From Williamsia herbipolensis (lineage in GTDB: Bacteria; Actinomycetota; Actinomycetes; Mycobacteriales; Mycobacteriaceae): 64,000 nucleotides of DNA. Numbering within the stretch: position 1 is the first letter of the stretch; each line of letters opens with the position of its first letter. The translations under genes and the position numbers were made by a program. This document shows, in pieces, positions 61,135 to 64,000 of this stretch. The stretch covers positions 124,001 to 188,000 of the forward strand of contig NZ_JXYP01000010.1 of the NCBI RefSeq assembly GCF_000964005.1, read 5' to 3'. Below the pieces are notes generated by a model. That model searched no databases and was not told the DNA's origin. It saw only the letters and a program-made list of their open reading frames with translations.

Positions 61135-61887
61135 TCAGCCGGGCGGCACGTCGAGGGCGACGCACGGCACCGAACCCTGTGCGTCGGGCACCGTGACGGC
61201 GAGGTCGGCGCGGTGGCGGGTCGCGGTGATCACCGCGGCGTTGCGCATGTCGACCTCCTCGGTCCACCGCAACGCGTCGTCGTGTGAGCGGCCGTGGTGC
61301 TCGTGGCGACGGACGAGCCGTGCGGCGCGGACGTCGGCGGCGGCGTCGAGGAACCAGACCTCGTCGAGCACCCCGCGCACCTCCTCCCAGCCGCCGCGGT
61401 CGAGCAGGAGATAGTTGCCCTCGGTGACCACCAGCGGTGTCGTGCGCGCGATGGGGACGGCCGAGCCGATCGACTCCTCGATCGCGCGCTCGAATCGAGG
61501 TGCGTAGACGAGATCGGCGCTCTGCGAACGCAACCGACGAAGGAGCGCGACGTAACCGTCGACGTCGAAGGTGTCGGGTGCGCCCTTGCGGTCGCGCCGG
61601 TGCAGTCGTTCCAACTCCTCGTTGGCGAGGTGGAACGCGTCCATCCCGACGAGCACGGCGTCGCTGCCGAGGCGGGCGGCGAGCATGGCGCACAGCGTGG
61701 ACTTGCCGACTCCGGGAGGTCCGGTGATGCCCAGGATCCGGCGCTCACCGGAGGCCACGAGAGAGCGGGCGCGGGCCGCGAGCTCGTCGACGAGCGCGGC
61801 GAGATCCGATGTGGCGGTTGCTCGCTCCACCTGGGTCACCTCCGCCACCGGCTGCATCGTCGCATCCCGTCCTCTCGCCTCGAACAC
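61135..61887 (-). CDS. P-loop kinase, FrcK/uridine kinase-like
   Basis: This is 250 residues (a start at ATG 61857 is equally possible). GITGPPGVGKSTLCAMLA is the Walker A loop; VGMDAFHLANEELERLHRRDRKGAPDTFDVDGYVALLRRLR is the phosphoribulokinase/uridine kinase-like acceptor region, and VVTEGNYLLLDRGGWEEVR follows. It is like FrcK, which accompanies fructose ABC transporters, and would phosphorylate the imported sugar. It is the first gene of the kinase-ABC-dehydrogenase operon. Confidence 0.85.
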   Translation of the reverse strand: MFEARGRDATMQPVAEVTQVERATATSDLAALVDELAARARSLVASGERRILGITGPPGVGKSTLCAMLAARLGSDAVLVGMDAFHLANEELERLHRRDRKGAPDTFDVDGYVALLRRLRSQSADLVYAPRFERAIEESIGSAVPIARTTPLVVTEGNYLLLDRGGWEEVRGVLDEVWFLDAAADVRAARLVRRHEHHGRSHDDALRWTEEVDMRNAAVITATRHRADLAVTVPDAQGSVPCVALDVPPG

Positions 61888-61957
61888 GTCCGTCGGGTTC
61901 GATGCGGATCAGTGTGACCCACACCTCACCGGTTTGTCACGCGTTCGGAAGAAATTC

Positions 61958-61973
61958 ATGACACCGATGACAT
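61958..61973. repeat. operator-like repeat ATGACAYCGATGACAT, copy 1
   Basis: ATGACACCGATGACAT: direct heptamers ATGACAY/ATGACAT around CG. It lies 71 nt upstream of the kinase operon start. Confidence 0.6.
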
Positions 61974-62020
61974 GACAGTGTCGGCACGTGTCCACGACGA
62001 CGGCGCCGGGACGACGGTTC

Positions 62021-62035
62021 GTGACACCGTGTCAC
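62021..62035. promoter_or_regulatory. perfect palindrome GTGACAC-C-GTGTCAC
   Basis: A 15-bp palindrome in the middle of the divergent promoter region between the kinase operon and the DCXR-like gene. It may be a second regulator site or part of the LacI operator set. Confidence 0.5.
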
Positions 62036-62106
62036 GGCTCTGAACTGGGTTTAGACGATCAATTGCGCAAACGCGGGACGGCCAGGGCTGGTGTCGTCTA
62101 CTGTCC

Positions 62107-62122
62107 ATGACATCGATGACAT
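62107..62122. repeat. operator-like repeat ATGACATCGATGACAT, copy 2
   Basis: An exact copy of the repeat, containing the palindromic core CATCGATG with the central CG typical of LacI operators. It lies 63 nt before the DCXR-like start. Confidence 0.65.
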
Positions 62123-62143
62123 GTGCGCCGCGATCCGTGAGTG

Positions 62144-62159
62144 ATGACATCGATGACAT
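62144..62159. repeat. operator-like repeat ATGACATCGATGACAT, copy 3
   Basis: A second exact copy 37 nt after copy 2, ending 26 nt before the DCXR-like start codon. Confidence 0.65.
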
Positions 62160-62184
62160 GACAGAGACGAGAGGGAGGGTCGCG

Positions 62185-62910
62185 ATGGCCGACTTCACCG
62201 GACAGACGATCCTGGTCACCGGAGCCAGCGGCGGCATCGGTGGCGCCACCGTGCGTCGACTGGTCGCCGACGGCGCCGGCGTCATCGCCTCGGGTCGGGA
62301 GATCGATGTGCTCGACAAACTCGCCGACGAGACCGGTGCGACGCCACTGGCGTTCGACCTGACCTCCGAGGACGAGATCCGTGACGCGCTGGCCGGTCTC
62401 GCGCTGGACGGCGTGGTGAACTGCGGCGGCTTCGGCGGCGAGATCGCCACCCCGCAGGACACCGACATCGACATCTTCGACAAGGTCATCTCCATCAACG
62501 CCCGGGGCACCCTGCTGGTCACCAAATACGTCGCTCCGGCGATGATCGCCGCCGGTAAAGGCTCGATCGTCAACGTGTCGAGCCAGGCGAGCCTGGTGGC
62601 CCTGCCCGGGCACATCTCCTACGGATCGTCGAAAGCGGCCGTGGACAACATCACTCGCGTCTCGGCTCTCGAGCTCGGGCCGCACGGCATCCGCGTCAAC
62701 AGTGTGAACCCGACCGTGGTGATGACCGAGATGTCGGCGTTCTACTGGGGCCGGCCGGAGATCGAGGGCCCGTTCCTGGAGGCGATGCCGCTCGGGCGGT
62801 GGGCCACCGAGGACGAGATCGCGGGCCCCATCGCCTTCCTGCTCAGCGACGACGCGTCGATGATCTCGGGCGTCAGCCTGCCCATCGACGGTGGATACAC
62901 CTGCCGCTGA
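62185..62910 (+). CDS. short-chain dehydrogenase, L-xylulose reductase (DCXR)-like
   Basis: From ATG 62185 (GGGAGGG upstream) this is 241 residues. The cofactor motif is LVTGASGGIGGATVRRL, the active site Ser-Tyr-Lys is in IVNVSSQAS and ISYGSSKAAVDN, and IRVNSVNPTVVMTEMSAFYW with MISGVSLPIDGGY matches DCXR-type reductases closely. It interconverts ketoses and polyols, complementing the polyol dehydrogenase in the divergent operon. The LacI gene follows. Confidence 0.9.
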   Translation: MADFTGQTILVTGASGGIGGATVRRLVADGAGVIASGREIDVLDKLADETGATPLAFDLTSEDEIRDALAGLALDGVVNCGGFGGEIATPQDTDIDIFDKVISINARGTLLVTKYVAPAMIAAGKGSIVNVSSQASLVALPGHISYGSSKAAVDNITRVSALELGPHGIRVNSVNPTVVMTEMSAFYWGRPEIEGPFLEAMPLGRWATEDEIAGPIAFLLSDDASMISGVSLPIDGGYTCR

Positions 62911-62953
62911 GCGCGATGACCGGCAGGATGGCACTCGAGGAGGAGGTGGGGCC

Positions 62954-63973
62954 GTGACGACGATGCAGGATGTCGCCGCGCTCGCGCGCGTGAGCGCCAA
63001 GACGGTGTCGCGGGTCTACAACGACGACCCGCACGTCGATCCCGACACCCGCGCGCGGGTGACCGCGGCGCTGGAATCGTTGAACTACGTGCCGAACACG
63101 ATCGCCACGTCGTTCCGCGCGGGTCACACCGCCGCGGTCGGGGTGGCCGTCCCCGACATCGCCGACCCGTTCTTCGCCTCCATCGCCCGGGCGATCGAGG
63201 ACCGTGCGCGCCAGAACGACATGGCCGTGTTCATCACGAGCCTGGGCACCGACGGCGCCGCCGAACAGGGGCTGGTCGAGTCGCTGCTGCGCCGGCAGCT
63301 CAGCGGTCTGATCATCGCGCCGACCGGGGTCGATCACGAGTACCTCAAGCGGTGGATCGGGCGCACACCCACCGTCTTCGTCGACCGTGCCGCGAACGGC
63401 ATCACCGCCGACAGCTTCGTCGACGACGATCACGGCGGGGCGGTGATCGCCACCGAACACCTGCTGGCGAAGGGGCATCGGCGCATAGCCTTCATCGGCG
63501 ACAACTCCGACATCCCCACCACCCGCAACCGCCTCGCCGGGTACGGCGACGCACTCGCCGCGCGCGATCTCACGGTCGACGACGCGCTGGTGGTCACCGG
63601 TGTGATGGACCGAGGCGAGGCCGTCACGGCGCTCCGTGACCTGATGGCGCTCGAGGATCCGCCCACCGCGCTGTTCCTCTCGAACGCCCGCGTTGCCATG
63701 GACTGTGTGCCGGGGATCCAACTCCTGCGTCTCGACGACGTGGCCTTCGTCGGGTTCGGCGATTTCCCCCTGGCCGACGCGGTGTGCCCGCCGGTCACCG
63801 TGATCGATCAGAACCCCGCCGAACTCGGCCGCCAGGCCATCGAACGCATCCTCGGCCGCATCGAGCACCCCCAGCGTCGCTACCGTCGGCGCAACGTGCT
63901 CGACGTGGAACTGGTGGTGCGTGCATCGTGTTCGCCCGGTGCGGTGTCGGGTGCACGACCACATCGGCACTGA
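62954..63973 (+). CDS. LacI-family transcriptional regulator
   Basis: From GTG 62954, with AGGAGGT about 7 nt upstream, this is 339 residues. The helix-turn-helix MQDVAALARVSAKTVSRVYNDDPHVDPDTRARVTAAL is followed by the hinge LNYVPNTIA and the periplasmic-binding-like effector domain (VAVPDIADPFFASIARAIEDRA, HLLAKGHRRIAFIGD). It probably represses both its own operon and the divergent kinase-ABC operon via the repeats at 61958-62159, with a sugar or polyol as inducer. Confidence 0.92.
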   Translation: MTTMQDVAALARVSAKTVSRVYNDDPHVDPDTRARVTAALESLNYVPNTIATSFRAGHTAAVGVAVPDIADPFFASIARAIEDRARQNDMAVFITSLGTDGAAEQGLVESLLRRQLSGLIIAPTGVDHEYLKRWIGRTPTVFVDRAANGITADSFVDDDHGGAVIATEHLLAKGHRRIAFIGDNSDIPTTRNRLAGYGDALAARDLTVDDALVVTGVMDRGEAVTALRDLMALEDPPTALFLSNARVAMDCVPGIQLLRLDDVAFVGFGDFPLADAVCPPVTVIDQNPAELGRQAIERILGRIEHPQRRYRRRNVLDVELVVRASCSPGAVSGARPHRH

Positions 63974-64000
63974 ACCCGTGGGCGTCACCTCGGGACGAGT

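Overview
The window is high-GC actinobacterial DNA. Gene order and content point to a mycolate-containing member of the Mycobacteriales, most likely Gordonia or a close relative. From about 22.3 to 56.6 kb the backbone follows the M. tuberculosis Rv3677c-Rv3654c neighbourhood: MBL hydrolase, Crp, nth, thioredoxin, NUDIX, MarP, epoxide hydrolase-like, holin-like, acs, dppABCD, the 6C small RNA, ssd and a tad pilus locus. This synteny is recalled from knowledge, not aligned. Several genes appear leaderless, with a TANNNT -10 box 6-8 nt before the start codon.

Region 1 (1-22.3 kb) is an accessory block between the MBL hydrolase and crp, which are neighbours in mycobacteria. It holds: (a) a fluoride-tolerance module with a clear fluoride riboswitch, two crcB genes, a universal stress protein, a histidine phosphatase, and a convergent enolase-phosphoglycerate mutase pair; (b) a TDT-family anion exporter, a tandem-DUF302 lipoprotein, a LysR regulator, a PsiD-like decarboxylase and a sulfite oxidase; (c) a copper module (LpqS-like protein, MmcO-like multicopper oxidase, Rv2963-like permease) behind an exact RicR-type box; (d) a CLC channel, a uracil-DNA glycosylase-like protein, an oxidoreductase, HypB, an amidase and a two-repeat cold-shock-like protein. 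Five near-identical palindromes (CACAAA-N5-TTTGTG type) are scattered through (a) and (b), one of them on the LysR gene's own promoter. They suggest an undescribed regulon.

Region 2 (22.3-45.5 kb) is the conserved backbone (Crp, Nth, TlpA-like, NUDIX, MarP, EphE-like, holin-like, Acs, DppDCBA). It is interrupted by a glycoside hydrolase, an XRE-cupin/BenE pair, a PNPOx-like protein, a SRPBCC protein, and NhaA divergent from SulP-MerR. DppB is unusually long, with about 170 extra residues inside the permease domain.

Region 3 (45.5-56.6 kb) carries an Rv3662c-like protein, a HAD phosphatase, the 6C sRNA, and the ssd-tadABC-pilin operon. A SUKH-like gene and three tandem paralogous family-2 glycosyltransferases are inserted between the pilin-like gene and the tadE-like genes.

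Region 4 (56.6-64 kb) is a polyol/sugar module. A kinase, ABC ATPase, permease, binding protein and mannitol-type dehydrogenase run leftwards (FrcK-A-C-B plus MtlD-like). A DCXR-like reductase and a LacI regulator run rightwards, with repeated operator-like sequences between the two transcripts.

No transposase, integrase, tRNA, rRNA or CRISPR array was seen.
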